Shown here piece by piece: positions 49,731-60,295 of a stretch of DNA of 64,000 bases. The position numbers and the translations under genes are program-made. Within the stretch, counting starts at the first letter, position 1, and the number at the start of each line of letters is the position of its first letter. The stretch lies in assembly GCA_947567625.1 (NCBI GenBank), contig CANONN010000001.1, positions 1 to 64,000 on the forward strand. The letters run 5' to 3'. Source of the stretch: an uncultured Roseburia sp. GTDB taxonomy: Bacteria > Bacillota > Clostridia > Lachnospirales > Lachnospiraceae. The notes beneath the pieces were generated by a model. It was not told where the DNA came from and ran no database searches. It saw only the letters and a program-made list of their open reading frames with translations.

Positions 49731-50333
49731 TCAAAGCGACTCAAGCGGCTCCTCTATATAGGAGCCGATCAGCTCCCAGATCTCCTCCCGCCCCTGCTTC
49801 GTCTGCGCCGAAAAAGGAATGATAAGCGTTTCCGGGTTTATGCCAAGACCCTCGCGGATTACTTTGAGGTTCTTTTGCATCTGGCTGCGCTTGATCTTGT
49901 CCAATTTCGTGGCGATAATCATCGGCGCAAATCCCTGATGCGCAATCCACTCATACATCATCCGGTCATTGGCGGAGGGCGCATGACGAATATCAATCAG
50001 CAAAAAAACCGCCTTTAGCTTCCGCGAAGTGTGCAGATAATTCTCCACCATCCTGCCCCACTTTTCTTTCTCGGACGCGGACGCCTTCGCATAGCCATAG
50101 CCCGGCAGATCTACATAATAAATGGCATTGTTAATCCGGTAGAAATTGATCGTCTGCGTCTTCCCCGGCTGCGACGAAGTGCGGGCCAGCGCCTTGCGGT
50201 TCATCAGCGCATTAATTAATGAAGATTTCCCGACATTGGACTTCCCGGCAAACGCCACCTCGGGATACGGATTATCCGGTATTTTGCTGGTGACGCCGCA
50301 GACCGTCTCCAGACTGACGTCCTTAATAACCAT
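49731..50333 (-). CDS. engB: Ribosome biogenesis GTPase EngB/YsxC
   Basis: A 200-residue TRAFAC GTPase needed for large-subunit assembly. G1 GKSNVGKSS, G2 region ending TQTINF, G3 DLPGYG, G4 TKLD and G5 SAQ are present. The gene follows lon by 83 bp, the usual tig-clpP-clpX-lon-engB order of Bacillota. Confidence 0.97.
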   Translation of the reverse strand: MVIKDVSLETVCGVTSKIPDNPYPEVAFAGKSNVGKSSLINALMNRKALARTSSQPGKTQTINFYRINNAIYYVDLPGYGYAKASASEKEKWGRMVENYLHTSRKLKAVFLLIDIRHAPSANDRMMYEWIAHQGFAPMIIATKLDKIKRSQMQKNLKVIREGLGINPETLIIPFSAQTKQGREEIWELIGSYIEEPLESL

Positions 50334-50416
50334 TCTCTGACCTCCATGTCACAGCTTCACTGTGACTTAAATCGGTATATAATGCCCTCTGCCCGTAGCA
50401 CTCAGTGCACGTTCAA

Positions 50417-52735
50417 TTACTTGGCAAATGCGACGCGGAGCACTTCCTTTAACTGCTCGACGAAAATGATCTCCAGGCCGTCCTTGATCTCATCCTCGAT
50501 CTCCTCAATGTCCTTGACATTCTTGACCGGCACCAAAACCGTCTTAATTCCCGCATTTTTGGCCGCCAGAATCTTTTCTTTTAAGCCGCCGATCGGCAGC
50601 ACCCTGCCGCGCAGCGTGATCTCTCCGGTCATCGCCACGTCCGCCCGCACCGGCCGCTTTGTGATGGCAGAGAGCACCGCCGTCGCCATCGTAATGCCCG
50701 CGGACGGCCCGTCTTTGGGCACTGCGCCCTCCGGTATGTGAATGTGAATGTCATTTTCCTGAAAAAACTTTTTGGCGATATGGTACTCCTCCGCGATCGA
50801 GCGGATATAGCTGATGCCGGTCTCGGCGGACTCTTTCATGACATCCCCCATCTGTCCGGTCAGCTTGCACACGCCCTTACCCGGCATGATATTGACCTCG
50901 ATCTCTAACGTATCGCCGCCCACGCTGGTCCACGCAAGGCCGCGCACGATACCGATCTCGTTGGTTTCGTTTTTCCTGTCAAAGCTGTATTTTTCCCTGC
51001 CCAGATATTTATCGAGATTCTTTCCCGTTACTTTTACCGTCTTTTTTCCGTCCTCGTAGATCTCGCGCGCCGCTTTCCTGGCGATCGCCCCGATACGGCG
51101 CTCTAAGCTTCGCACGCCCGCCTCCCGCGTATAGCCGCTTATGATTGCACGCAGCGCGTTGTCGCTGATCGCCAGCTGCCTTTTTTTCAGCCCGTTCCTC
51201 TCAATCTGCTTGGCCATAAGGTGCTCTTTGGCGATATGAAACTTCTCATTCTCGGTGTAACTGCTGACCTCAATCACTTCCATGCGGTCGAGCAGCGGCT
51301 TTGGCACCGTTTGCAGCGAGTTTGCCGTGGCGATAAAAAACACCTCGGACAAGTCCACCGGAAGCTCCACATAATGATCGCGAAAGGCAACATTCTGCTC
51401 CGCGTCGAGCACTTCAAGCAGCGCGGAAGCGGTATCGCCCTTATAGTCGCTGCTCATCTTGTCGATCTCGTCCAAAAGCATCAGCGGATTTTTCACGCCG
51501 GCGGCCTTTAACCCGTTGACGATACGCCCCGGCATCGCGCCCACATAGGTCTTGCGGTGGCCGCGTATCTCCGCCTCGTCGCGCACGCCGCCTAACGATA
51601 TGCGCACATACTTCTTCTCAAGCGCACGCGCGACCGACTTGGCGATACTGGTCTTTCCGGTTCCCGGCGGGCCTGCCAGACAGATGATCGGGCACTCCCC
51701 TTTGCCGGTGAGGCTTCTGACCGCCAAAAACTCTAAAATGCGCTCCTTGACCTTCTTCATGCCATAGTGGTCTTCGTCCAGGATTTTTTGGGCATTTTTA
51801 ATGTCCTGATTATCCTTTGAAGCCTGATCCCACGGCAGTTCCAGGAGCATTTCTATATAGCCTCTGGTGACGGCGCTCTCGGAGGAAGCGGGTCCGAGCA
51901 TTTTTAAACGTCCGATCTCTTTTTTGATCTTATTTTTCACTTCGTCCGACGCCTTTAGCTTGTCCAACGATTTCTGATAGCCTGCGAGTTCGGAATCCGT
52001 ATCGTCCTCCCCGAGCTCCTGGCGGATGACCCGCATCTGCTCGCGCAGCAGGTAGTCCTTTTGATTTTTGTCCACCCGCTCCTTGACCTTCTCCTGAAAC
52101 TCATTCTTGATCGCGGCAATCTGAATCTCCTGCAACAGCATCGCCAGGAGCACCTCGTAGCGCTCCGTCAACGTCTCCGCCTCCAAAATCAACTGCTTTT
52201 GCGTATAGTACACCGGCAGATTGGCCGCGATCTGATTGACGAGCACGGCGATATCCTCAATCTCATTGATATGGCGCATCGTCTCTTTGCTGTTTTTTAC
52301 GGCAACCGCCGCATATCTGCCATAGGTCTCTTTGAGACTGCGCACCATCGCCGTCTTGGCCTCCGCGAAAAGTTCTTCTTCCTCGCCGCCGCGGCAGACG
52401 ACCTGCGCCACCAAAAAATCCTTTTCATCCACAAAAGAGGACAATTCTGCCCTCTCTTTTCCCTCCACCAATATGCGCAGCACATTGTTCTGAAGCTTTA
52501 TCACCTGGCGGATTTTCGCCAAAATACCTACGCGGTACAGCTCATCCATCCGGGGTTCCTGCGTGTTCACATCCTTTTGCGCCACGAGGAACACCTCGGC
52601 GTCGTGCAGCATCGCGTCCTGCACCGCCTTGACGGACAGTTCTCTGCTGATGTCAAAATGTGCCACCATGCCCGGCAGTATCACGATGCCCCGCAGCGCC
52701 ACGGCCGGAACTGTTTTGCTAATCCAATCACTCAT
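50417..52735 (-). CDS. lon: ATP-dependent protease Lon (LonA)
   Basis: A 772-residue AAA+ protease. N-terminal LON domain (about 10-200), helical region, ATPase with GPPGTGKTS near 355 and DEIDK Walker B, and the C-terminal protease domain with catalytic dyad S678 (DGPSAG) and K721 (GGLKEK). It degrades misfolded and regulatory proteins. It starts 13 bp after clpX and is likely in one operon with it. Confidence 0.97.
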   Translation of the reverse strand: MSDWISKTVPAVALRGIVILPGMVAHFDISRELSVKAVQDAMLHDAEVFLVAQKDVNTQEPRMDELYRVGILAKIRQVIKLQNNVLRILVEGKERAELSSFVDEKDFLVAQVVCRGGEEEELFAEAKTAMVRSLKETYGRYAAVAVKNSKETMRHINEIEDIAVLVNQIAANLPVYYTQKQLILEAETLTERYEVLLAMLLQEIQIAAIKNEFQEKVKERVDKNQKDYLLREQMRVIRQELGEDDTDSELAGYQKSLDKLKASDEVKNKIKKEIGRLKMLGPASSESAVTRGYIEMLLELPWDQASKDNQDIKNAQKILDEDHYGMKKVKERILEFLAVRSLTGKGECPIICLAGPPGTGKTSIAKSVARALEKKYVRISLGGVRDEAEIRGHRKTYVGAMPGRIVNGLKAAGVKNPLMLLDEIDKMSSDYKGDTASALLEVLDAEQNVAFRDHYVELPVDLSEVFFIATANSLQTVPKPLLDRMEVIEVSSYTENEKFHIAKEHLMAKQIERNGLKKRQLAISDNALRAIISGYTREAGVRSLERRIGAIARKAAREIYEDGKKTVKVTGKNLDKYLGREKYSFDRKNETNEIGIVRGLAWTSVGGDTLEIEVNIMPGKGVCKLTGQMGDVMKESAETGISYIRSIAEEYHIAKKFFQENDIHIHIPEGAVPKDGPSAGITMATAVLSAITKRPVRADVAMTGEITLRGRVLPIGGLKEKILAAKNAGIKTVLVPVKNVKDIEEIEDEIKDGLEIIFVEQLKEVLRVAFAK

Positions 52736-52748
52736 ATCTAATATCTTT

Positions 52749-54002
52749 CTATATCCTCAAATCTGCTTTCTTTAACTCCTGCTCCTCCACGGCGAGCGCC
52801 TCTTCCACCATACCGCTGGTAATCCTGCAATATTCGACGGATGTCTCGGACGGCACCTCATACATCAAATCCAGCGTCACCGCCTCCATGATGGCGCGCA
52901 GCCCCCTGGCCCCTGTCTTGCGCTCTAACGCCTTATCGGCGATCGACTCCAGTGCGTCCTTGTCGAAATCGAGCGTCACATTGTCGAGCTCAAACAGTTT
53001 TTTGTACTGCTTGGTCAGGGAATTTTTGGGTTCCTGCAAAATACGAATCAGCGCATCCCTGTCTAATTCGTCGAGCGCCACCGTCACCGGCACACGCCCG
53101 ATAAACTCCGGTATCAGGCCGAACTTGACAAAATCCTGGGGCAGCGCGTGCTTAAACACATCGCCGATATTGTATTCCGACTTTGACCTGACGTCGGCGT
53201 TAAAACCGATGGCTTTCTGGTCCATGCGGTTCTCGATAATCTTTTCGAGACCGTCAAAGGCCCCGCCGCAGATAAACAGAATATTGGTCGTGTCGATCGG
53301 TATCAGCTCCTGCTGCGGGTGCTTCCTGCCGCCCTGGGGCGGAACCGAGGCGACTGTTCCCTCTAAAATCTTGAGCAGCGCCTGCTGTACGCCCTCGCCG
53401 GAAACATCCCTGGTGATCGAAACGTTCTCGGATTTTTTGGAAATCTTATCGATCTCGTCAATATAGATAATCCCGTGCTGGGCACGCCCGATATCATAAT
53501 CCGCGGCCTGAATAATCTTTAACAGTATATTTTCCACATCCTCGCCGACATATCCGGCCTCAGTCAAAGTAGTCGCGTCGGCTATGGCGAACGGCACATT
53601 TAACACCCTTGCCAGCGTCTGCGCGAGCAGCGTCTTGCCGGACCCCGTCGGCCCTAACATCAGGACATTGCTTTTTTGCAGCTCGACGCCCAGCTCATCC
53701 CCCGCGAGGATTCGCTTGTAATGGTTATATACGGCCACGGAGAGCACTTTCTTGGCCCGCTCCTGCCCCACCACATACTCATCGAGAAACGCGTTCAGCT
53801 CTTTGGGCGTCAAAAGATTGATCTCATCGCGCTCGTCGGTTTCCGTCTCCTCCTCGTCATGCTCATTGATAATATCCAAGCAGATATCGACGCACTCATC
53901 ACAGATATAGGCGCCGTTCGGCCCCGATATCAGCCGATGCACCTGCTTTTGGGTTTTCCCGCAAAAAGAACAGCGGTAATTCTCTTCATTTCTACCTGCC
54001 AT
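52749..54002 (-). CDS. clpX: ClpX unfoldase
   Basis: A 417-residue AAA+ unfoldase of the ClpXP protease. The zinc-binding domain has C11, C14, C34 and C37; Walker A is GPTGSGKT, Walker [10 protein letters not shown]; the IGF tripeptide that docks on ClpP is in [11 protein letters not shown] 54002 ([11 protein letters not shown]) is preferred to TTG 54017 because GGAG lies 8-9 nt upstream. It is 33 bp after clpP. Confidence 0.97.
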   Translation of the reverse strand: MAGRNEENYRCSFCGKTQKQVHRLISGPNGAYICDECVDICLDIINEHDEEETETDERDEINLLTPKELNAFLDEYVVGQERAKKVLSVAVYNHYKRILAGDELGVELQKSNVLMLGPTGSGKTLLAQTLARVLNVPFAIADATTLTEAGYVGEDVENILLKIIQAADYDIGRAQHGIIYIDEIDKISKKSENVSITRDVSGEGVQQALLKILEGTVASVPPQGGRKHPQQELIPIDTTNILFICGGAFDGLEKIIENRMDQKAIGFNADVRSKSEYNIGDVFKHALPQDFVKFGLIPEFIGRVPVTVALDELDRDALIRILQEPKNSLTKQYKKLFELDNVTLDFDKDALESIADKALERKTGARGLRAIMEAVTLDLMYEVPSETSVEYCRITSGMVEEALAVEEQELKKADLRI

Positions 54003-54035
54003 TTCGTTTTTCTCCAAACTTATTATTTGTCAGTG

Positions 54036-54626
54036 TTATTTTCTGCTGTTGGTGGTGATCACTTCGTCGATCAGGCCGTACTCCTTCGATTCGGCGGCGG
54101 TCATAAAATGATCGCGCTCCGTGTCCGCTGCGATCACGTCATACGGCTTACCGGTGTTGGCAGCCAATATCTCATTTAACTTTTTCTTTGTACGCAAAAT
54201 ATTCTCGGCCGCAATCTGAATCTCCGTCGCCTGCCCCTTAGCGCCGCCGGACGGCTGATGAATCATGATCTCGGCATTGGGAAGGGCGTACCGCTTTCCT
54301 TTCGTGCCGCCCGCCAGAAGGAACGCTCCCATGCTGGCCGCCAACCCGATACAGATCGTCGACACATCACACTTGATATACTGCATGGTATCATAGATCG
54401 CCATGCCCGCCGTCACGACGCCGCCCGGGGAATTGATGTAAAGCTGAATATCCTTATCCGGGCTTTCGGACTCTAAAAATAACAGCTGCGCCACGACGAG
54501 ACTCGCTGTGGTCTCGTTGACTTCTTCGCCGAGAAATATGATTCTGTCTTTCAATAAACGGGAGTAAATATCATAATTGCGCTCTCCCCTGCTGGTTTGC
54601 TCTACGACATAAGGTACTAAACTCAT
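54036..54626 (-). CDS. clpP: ClpP protease subunit
   Basis: A 196-residue serine protease. The catalytic triad S98 (GLAASMGA), H123 (MIHQPSGG) and D172 (TERDHFM) is complete. ATG 54626 follows GGAGG by 7 nt. It is separated from tig by the GT-C gene, which sits 45 bp upstream. Confidence 0.98.
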   Translation of the reverse strand: MSLVPYVVEQTSRGERNYDIYSRLLKDRIIFLGEEVNETTASLVVAQLLFLESESPDKDIQLYINSPGGVVTAGMAIYDTMQYIKCDVSTICIGLAASMGAFLLAGGTKGKRYALPNAEIMIHQPSGGAKGQATEIQIAAENILRTKKKLNEILAANTGKPYDVIAADTERDHFMTAAESKEYGLIDEVITTNSRK

Positions 54627-54670
54627 TTCAAATCCTCCATTTTCTATTTCATATTCAGTGTGCGGCGTTA

Positions 54671-56377
54671 TCATTCCTCATTTTCTATGGATTTAAAAAT
54701 AAGGTGACCCCGAAAAACACTGCTGCCTTCGATTTTGGTTTCACTGACCCGATATACCACACCCCAATCCTCAAGATTCCAGAAAATCCCTGTCATCTGC
54801 GCCGGGTCCGCATATACCACGATCTCTTTGTGCCGCTGCATCTGCTCTTTCTGCCTCCAGATCTCTCTGGAAAGATACACGCCCGCCGCGGGCGACAGCA
54901 AAAAGCAGGCGGCATTGAAAAAGATCACTGACCCAAAAACACCGCTCATGCAGCGGATGGCAAGGCTTTCGCTCTCCTCCCGCCGTTTTGCCAGATACAA
55001 AAGCGCTGCGATCACAAAAAAGTGCAGATAGGCACTGTAACGCGCCCACCAGCTTCCGGGCAAAAACAGCGCCATCAGCAGGGCCAGGGTCAGCGTGACG
55101 CCTGCCTCCAGCGCAAGATACGGCTGTTTCCTGGCACAGCGCACCAGAAAAAACACCGCGAACACCGCAGAGACAAGAAAGATACCGCTGTAAAACGGTC
55201 CCGCCCCGCCGATGCGGACATCCGTATACATACATGCTCTGATCTCAGACAGAGAAAACGTAAACGGAACTTTCAGCGTTGGCCCTCTTTCATCCCTATT
55301 GGTAATATTTTCCGTCTTTCCGAAGAAAGATACAAGACTTTTTTGAAAATTATTTTTATTTTCAAACGTGTGCGGCTCACTGTAAGCCATAATGTCCACT
55401 TTTCCCTCTCCAAACAGCGGATAAAGCGGATTGCCATGGTCGATCAAATTGCTGACGTAGGAAGAATTTCCCACAACCAGAACGGCAAACAGCGCCATGC
55501 CGGCAAACATGGAGCCGGCAGAAACAAACACCTTGGCAAATCGGTGTTCTTTGGCTGCCCGTATCAGCCAGCAGATAAAAAATCCGACGCCAAACATCCC
55601 GATATAGACCGCCCCGGTAAACTTGACATTAATACAGTAGACAATGGATGCAAATAAAAACAGCAGCGGATAACGTCTGGGAAACGCAGAATTCTTAACG
55701 CCAAGCATCAGCATTGCCGCTACGCCAAGCAGCAGATACAGATATAGATTGCCGTCGATATAATAGCTTTCGATCTGTGAAACGACCGCGGGCTGTAATA
55801 CCGCTGCGGCGGTTATGGCAGCTACCCAGCCCCTGCGCTTTAGATAAACGGACAGACAGCGCTGCACGATTCCTGCCGCCGACAGCAAAATCAACAGATT
55901 GACGGCCTTGCCTGTCTCAATATTGCCAAAAAAAGAGGCAAACACTGCCGAAACTACCCAGCCTCCGTTGGCATAGTGATCTACCCACCTTGCATTGTAG
56001 GCGATACCTAAAGTGCGGTATGCCTCCGGCAGCACGTCTATACAAGACCCGCGCACCGGATTCCACCCGTCCGTCAAAAGTCCTATCGCGGTCTTGTGGT
56101 AGGTATTGCCGTCCCAGTGTATATTAAAAATCAGATAGGAGAGCAGCACTGCCAGGACAACCATTGCCAACCAGCCAAAGACGGCTGCCGCCGTCGGCTT
56201 TTTTCTTCCTGTCAAAAGATACATGCCGCCCGCCGCAAGCAGCGCGCAGGCCGGAAGCTGCCAGCGCTGTACGGAAATTCCGACAAAAAACAGAAGCGTG
56301 GGCATCAACAGGCAGAGTAACAGCCACAAAATATTATACACGGATATTTGAAAGAAAATCTGTGACGCTCTCTTCAC
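54671..56377 (-). CDS. GT-C-fold polytopic membrane protein (PMT-like glycosyltransferase)
   Basis: About 568 residues with some eleven to thirteen TM helices. After TM3 the first outer loop carries [11 protein letters not shown], the D/E-containing loop typical of GT-C enzymes that use lipid-linked sugars; a second outer region has VDHYANGGW. The C-terminal 70 residues are a small soluble domain. GTG 56377 is chosen (GGAGG six nt upstream); a GTG at 56404 has no site. The family would glycosylate wall polymers or proteins at the outer face. It interrupts the otherwise conserved pair tig-clpP; its partners are not in the window. Confidence 0.75.
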   Translation of the reverse strand: MKRASQIFFQISVYNILWLLLCLLMPTLLFFVGISVQRWQLPACALLAAGGMYLLTGRKKPTAAAVFGWLAMVVLAVLLSYLIFNIHWDGNTYHKTAIGLLTDGWNPVRGSCIDVLPEAYRTLGIAYNARWVDHYANGGWVVSAVFASFFGNIETGKAVNLLILLSAAGIVQRCLSVYLKRRGWVAAITAAAVLQPAVVSQIESYYIDGNLYLYLLLGVAAMLMLGVKNSAFPRRYPLLFLFASIVYCINVKFTGAVYIGMFGVGFFICWLIRAAKEHRFAKVFVSAGSMFAGMALFAVLVVGNSSYVSNLIDHGNPLYPLFGEGKVDIMAYSEPHTFENKNNFQKSLVSFFGKTENITNRDERGPTLKVPFTFSLSEIRACMYTDVRIGGAGPFYSGIFLVSAVFAVFFLVRCARKQPYLALEAGVTLTLALLMALFLPGSWWARYSAYLHFFVIAALLYLAKRREESESLAIRCMSGVFGSVIFFNAACFLLSPAAGVYLSREIWRQKEQMQRHKEIVVYADPAQMTGIFWNLEDWGVVYRVSETKIEGSSVFRGHLIFKSIENEE

Positions 56378-56475
56378 CTGCCGCCTCCACCATTCTGTCT
56401 TCACTGCTTGCTTCGATCAGCTCCCATGCAGCAGATCGGCCGCCGCATGTATCCAATTATAAGCTTAAACAGACC

Positions 56476-56493
56476 GGTTCATATCTATGAACC
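56476..56493 (-). terminator. Hairpin after tig
   Basis: GGTTCATA and TATGAACC pair around two bases; CAG/CTG extends the stem. The following U-run is poor, so this is a weak terminator at best. It lies in the 146 bp between tig and the GT-C gene. Confidence 0.35.
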
Positions 56494-56523
56494 AGCCTGC
56501 TCCTATATGACTTTGCAAAAAGT

Positions 56524-57864
56524 CTATTCTTCTGTTGCGCTATCCTCATCCTCCTGATCTTTCTTGGATTTGGATTTCGCTTTTTCTTTGACATTTTCCA
56601 TGACCAGATCGACCGCTTTGCTGACCGAAAGGTCACGGCGGATGGACTGCTTCTCCTTATCGCCCATGTGCTCTTTGAGCTTATCCGCCTCCATGCCATA
56701 AGCCGCCGCCATTTTGCCGATCTCAGCGTCGATCTCTTCCTCCGTCACTTCGATGTTCTCTTCCTTCGCGATCTGCTCTAACACGAGACTGCTCTTGATG
56801 CGCGTCTCGGCCTCCGGACGTACCTGATCTTTTAACTTGTCCATTGTCAGGCCGGAAAACTGCATATACTGCTCGAGAGAAAGACCGCTCTGCATAATCC
56901 TCTGCGCAAACTCGTTGACCATATTGTCACACTGCGTGTCGAGCATGGCCTCCGGTATCTCCATCGTGGATTTGTCGATAATCTTCTGTATCGCCTCGTC
57001 CTCCTTGGCGCGTTTTGCCTCATTTTCTTTGTGCTCTGTCAGACGCCCCCTGATCTCTTCCTTAAAAGCATCTAAGGAGTCGCACTCGGATACGTCCTGT
57101 GCAAATTCGTCGTTTAACTCCGGCAGCTCCTTGGCCCTGATCTCATGAATCTTAACTTTGAATAACGCCGGCTTGCCCGCTAAGTCCGCGGAGTGATACT
57201 TCTCGGGGAATGTGACATTTACTTCCACGTCGTCTCCCACATTCTTTCCGACCAGCTGGTCCTCAAATGTATCGACAAAAGAGTGGGAACCAAGCTCGAG
57301 CGAATGGTTCTCGTCCTTGCCGCCGTCAAAGGCAACGCCGTCGCAGAAGCCCTCATAGTCGATCACGACCGTGTCGCCGTTTGCGGCCGGCCGGTCCGTC
57401 ACGCTGACGGTTCTCGCATTTTTTTCTCTCTCACTCTCGAGCTCTTTTTCGATCTCCTCGTCCGTCACGGCAGTATCAATCTTTGTCACCTGCACGCCTT
57501 TGTATTTGCCTAGCGTTACCTCCGGTCTCACCGCCACTTCCGCCGTGAAGATAAAAGGCTTGCCGGAGCCGATCTGTACCACATCGACCGTCGGTCTGGA
57601 AACGATATCGACACCGCTCTCGTCCGCCGCGTCCGGGTAATGCTCCTGAATCAGGGTATTTACAGCGTCGTCATAGAATACCGCCTCGCCATACATCTTC
57701 TCGATCATCTTTCTCGGAACTTTTCCCCTGCGAAATCCCGGAATACTGATTCTGCTCTTCTGCTTCTGGTAAGAAGCCTCCATCGCCTTTTCGACCTCTT
57801 CTGCGGCAACCTCTATCGTAAGTTTTGCCATATTCTTCTCTAAATTCTCTACCTGTACACTCAT
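56524..57864 (-). CDS. tig: Trigger factor
   Basis: A 446-residue ribosome-associated chaperone and prolyl isomerase. The ribosome-binding loop GFRRGKVPR is at about 43-51; the FKBP-type domain spans about 155-245 (VIDYEGFCDGVAFDGG, LVGKNVGDDVEV); the helical chaperone arms follow and end in a K/E/D-rich tail (KSKSKKDQEDEDSATEE). ATG 57864 has AAGGAGGAG upstream. It has its own promoter and a leader of about 140 nt. Confidence 0.97.
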   Translation of the reverse strand: MSVQVENLEKNMAKLTIEVAAEEVEKAMEASYQKQKSRISIPGFRRGKVPRKMIEKMYGEAVFYDDAVNTLIQEHYPDAADESGVDIVSRPTVDVVQIGSGKPFIFTAEVAVRPEVTLGKYKGVQVTKIDTAVTDEEIEKELESEREKNARTVSVTDRPAANGDTVVIDYEGFCDGVAFDGGKDENHSLELGSHSFVDTFEDQLVGKNVGDDVEVNVTFPEKYHSADLAGKPALFKVKIHEIRAKELPELNDEFAQDVSECDSLDAFKEEIRGRLTEHKENEAKRAKEDEAIQKIIDKSTMEIPEAMLDTQCDNMVNEFAQRIMQSGLSLEQYMQFSGLTMDKLKDQVRPEAETRIKSSLVLEQIAKEENIEVTEEEIDAEIGKMAAAYGMEADKLKEHMGDKEKQSIRRDLSVSKAVDLVMENVKEKAKSKSKKDQEDEDSATEE

Positions 57865-58007
57865 GATAATTTATTCTCCTCCTTAATATGACATCGTTTT
57901 CGTGTACAACGTACCGTGCACCATAGACATGTACATCTCCGTTCGCTCAACGCCGCAGCCATGTCCCCTGGGTCAGGGCATACTACGACTATTACAGTCA
58001 TTTTAGG

Positions 58008-58036
58008 ATTATATCATACCAGGCAAAAAAAAACAA
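58008..58036 (-). promoter_or_regulatory. Extended -10 promoter of tig
   Basis: -10 TATAAT (58013-58008) with TGA directly upstream, 17-bp spacer, -35 TTGTTT (58036-58031). The T-run in the spacer could also end transcripts of the upstream operon. Confidence 0.7.
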
Positions 58037-58068
58037 CTTATTTATTTTCCATTTTTTCCCCGCTCCCG

Positions 58069-58953
58069 TTAAGCTTTTTCCCGCTCCAATTCCCCTCTTG
58101 CCGCCGTCAATGCACCAACCAAAAATGCACCGCTTAAGGCCAGCAGCAAAAGCGCTGTATGCCTGTGCTCCTCCTCGCGAACTTCGATCAGACTTTTCGC
58201 CGCTCTCCTGCTCTGTTCCCTCTCCCCTGCACGGTCTTCGATATTGGCTCCCCATCCCTCAAAATCGGACCATTTGCCGGGTACCAGATCTAAAAATACT
58301 TCCCAGACATTTTGCCGATCGTTTGTCACTACAAAGCGGTCTAGGCCGTAACTGTCACGAAATGACCTGATTATTTCCCGTGTGTTTTGCGCGTGTGAGA
58401 GGGTTATTTTATCCAGAAAAGTATCCTCTCCCGGCTCCTGCACGATAAATACTTCCTCCGGCTCCTTTAGCACGCCGCGCACGGTAAACTCTCTGCCGCC
58501 CCATCGTATCTTATGCCCCTCCACATCGCGGCTTCCAAACAGTTCCCATGCCGCCCGCTCTCCCAAAAGGCATCCCTCCTCGTCCGTCTCTTGCAGACTT
58601 TTTCCGTATGGGATGATATTTATCGAATTTCCGCTGAGCCCAAGGCGCGTGACTATGGCGCTGCGCAATCCGTCCGTATCCGTCACCCGCTCCCCGTCCT
58701 CCTCGCACCATGCGGTAAAATCAATGGGCTCCTCTTTTTTATTCTCTGTCTCGCGTATTTGCCGCGCCTGTCTCGGCGTGATTCCGTTCACACCGGACGC
58801 TTGGCTCAAAATCTGTGTGGATGTGACCGCCGTCATGGTGACGCCCATCTCAGTCAGGCGGCTTTCTTTCCACATAATGCTCCCGGAAATGCCGATACAG
58901 ACGGCAGCCGCCAGGCAGACGGCAGAGACCGCCCACCGTACGCCGCGCCTCAT
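58069..58953 (-). CDS. MacB-like ectodomain protein lacking the FtsX membrane core
   Basis: A 294-residue protein with a TM helix at 8-27 and another near the C-terminus (about 268-285). Between them is an extracellular domain like the MacB periplasmic core (GVLKEPEEVFIVQEPGED and WELFGSRDVEGHKIRWGGREFTV, broken here as in the family). Normal MacB permeases have three further TM helices in an FtsX domain; they are absent, so it cannot be a complete permease. Its ATG overlaps the stop of the adaptor gene (ATGA), so the two act together. Its end shows an E/R-rich coil (about 235-260). Function unknown. Confidence 0.65.
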   Translation of the reverse strand: MRRGVRWAVSAVCLAAAVCIGISGSIMWKESRLTEMGVTMTAVTSTQILSQASGVNGITPRQARQIRETENKKEEPIDFTAWCEEDGERVTDTDGLRSAIVTRLGLSGNSINIIPYGKSLQETDEEGCLLGERAAWELFGSRDVEGHKIRWGGREFTVRGVLKEPEEVFIVQEPGEDTFLDKITLSHAQNTREIIRSFRDSYGLDRFVVTNDRQNVWEVFLDLVPGKWSDFEGWGANIEDRAGEREQSRRAAKSLIEVREEEHRHTALLLLALSGAFLVGALTAARGELEREKA

Positions 58954-60287
58954 GATGTTTGCAGGCGCACCCTGTCGCCTGCACTGATGTATTGGTTGGA
59001 CTCTGTGACGATCAGATTATCCCTGCCGAGCGTTCCCTCCTCAAGCGCCGCATAGTCGCTGTTTTTGTCGATAATCCGCACCTGTGCCTTTCTGGTAAAG
59101 TATTCCGTCCCCAAAACGGTCGGCTTCTGATCGAGCACAAAGACATAGTTTTTGCCCTGTTCTGTGTGCACCGCAGAAAGCGGCACCGCCACAGAATAGA
59201 GCCCGGACTGCTTTACAATACGAATCAATGCCCCCTCTCCGATCAAAAACTCATCCGCATGTCCCGCAGATTCTGCCGTAATCTCTGCACCGCCGTCCGC
59301 GGTCTGACGGATTGCAGTCACCGAAAAGTCCTCATATTTTATCCCGTTTTTATCCACCGTCACGGCATCTCCAATCTCCACATAGCGGGCTTCCTCCTGT
59401 TTTACCACCGCAACAAGCCGGATTCCCCCTGCCGTGGAAGCCATGGTAAATGCGGCGGTATCTCCGGTCATCTGCCCGGTGGCAACAAAAACGCCCGTGA
59501 CCGTACCGGCCTCGCCGGCACTGATTATGCCGCCTGCCTCCTCCAGTTTTTTGTATGCCTCCAACGCTTCCTCTTTCTGTTCGATGTGAATCGCGTTAAT
59601 CTGAAGTGACGGGTCGGCAGTCCCTTTTGCCTGTGCATCCTCGAGTGCGCGCGCGGCCGCCTCCACTTCATCGGCGCCGCTTCTCTTTACATCCTCGCAC
59701 GCCTGCTTTTTGTCAAAATAAGTCTGCCAAAGCTGTGTTTTCTTGGCCTCCGATTCCTCCTGGGACAGGGATGCGCCTGCGCCGCCGGCAAAACGGTTGA
59801 TCTCCTCCTCCGCCTGTCTGACTTCCTCCTCGGCCCGCCGCAGATTTTCTTCATTTTTCCGCACAGCCTTATCGTAATCCTCCCTGGCCCGCTGCCCCTG
59901 CTTTTTCTTTTCCTCCTCCTCGAGCCCGCGGTTTGCTGTAATCGCCTCGTTTTGCAGCCGCAGCGACCTGATCTCGTCCCGAAGCAGCCCGATCTGCTCG
60001 GCCAGATGCGCTTCGTCCAGCTTTGCCAAAATATCGCCCGCTTTTACGGGACTTCCCTCCTGCACATATACAGTTTTTACCAAAATTCCCGGTTCTGTCA
60101 TCACCGGAAGTTCAAGATTTTTCTGCACGACTGCCTCCGTATTCACAATATGTTCGATCTTTTTGGCAGAATATGTCTCCGCAAATACGCGCGCCACGAG
60201 AAAGCTGTCCGCCGCCCGCGATAACAGCGTAAAAAACATCATCACAGCGAGCAGCACCGCAAAACCCTTTGCAAAAAATCGTTTCAT
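58950..60287 (-). CDS. Membrane-fusion (HlyD/MacA-like) adaptor
   Basis: A 445-residue adaptor with an N-terminal TM anchor (about 8-30), a biotinyl-lipoyl half-motif (VQEGSPVKAGDILAKLDEAH, near 75-95), a long coiled coil (about 95-245), the second half-motif (ISAGEAGTVTGVFVATGQ, near 255-272) and beta-barrel and membrane-proximal domains. Such proteins couple an exporter to the cell surface. It sits between carbohydrate-importer permeases (8 bp upstream) and the MacB-like gene (4-bp overlap), which is an unusual setting. Confidence 0.9.
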   Translation of the reverse strand: MKRFFAKGFAVLLAVMMFFTLLSRAADSFLVARVFAETYSAKKIEHIVNTEAVVQKNLELPVMTEPGILVKTVYVQEGSPVKAGDILAKLDEAHLAEQIGLLRDEIRSLRLQNEAITANRGLEEEEKKKQGQRAREDYDKAVRKNEENLRRAEEEVRQAEEEINRFAGGAGASLSQEESEAKKTQLWQTYFDKKQACEDVKRSGADEVEAAARALEDAQAKGTADPSLQINAIHIEQKEEALEAYKKLEEAGGIISAGEAGTVTGVFVATGQMTGDTAAFTMASTAGGIRLVAVVKQEEARYVEIGDAVTVDKNGIKYEDFSVTAIRQTADGGAEITAESAGHADEFLIGEGALIRIVKQSGLYSVAVPLSAVHTEQGKNYVFVLDQKPTVLGTEYFTRKAQVRIIDKNSDYAALEEGTLGRDNLIVTESNQYISAGDRVRLQTS

Positions 60288-60295
60288 ATGTCCCC

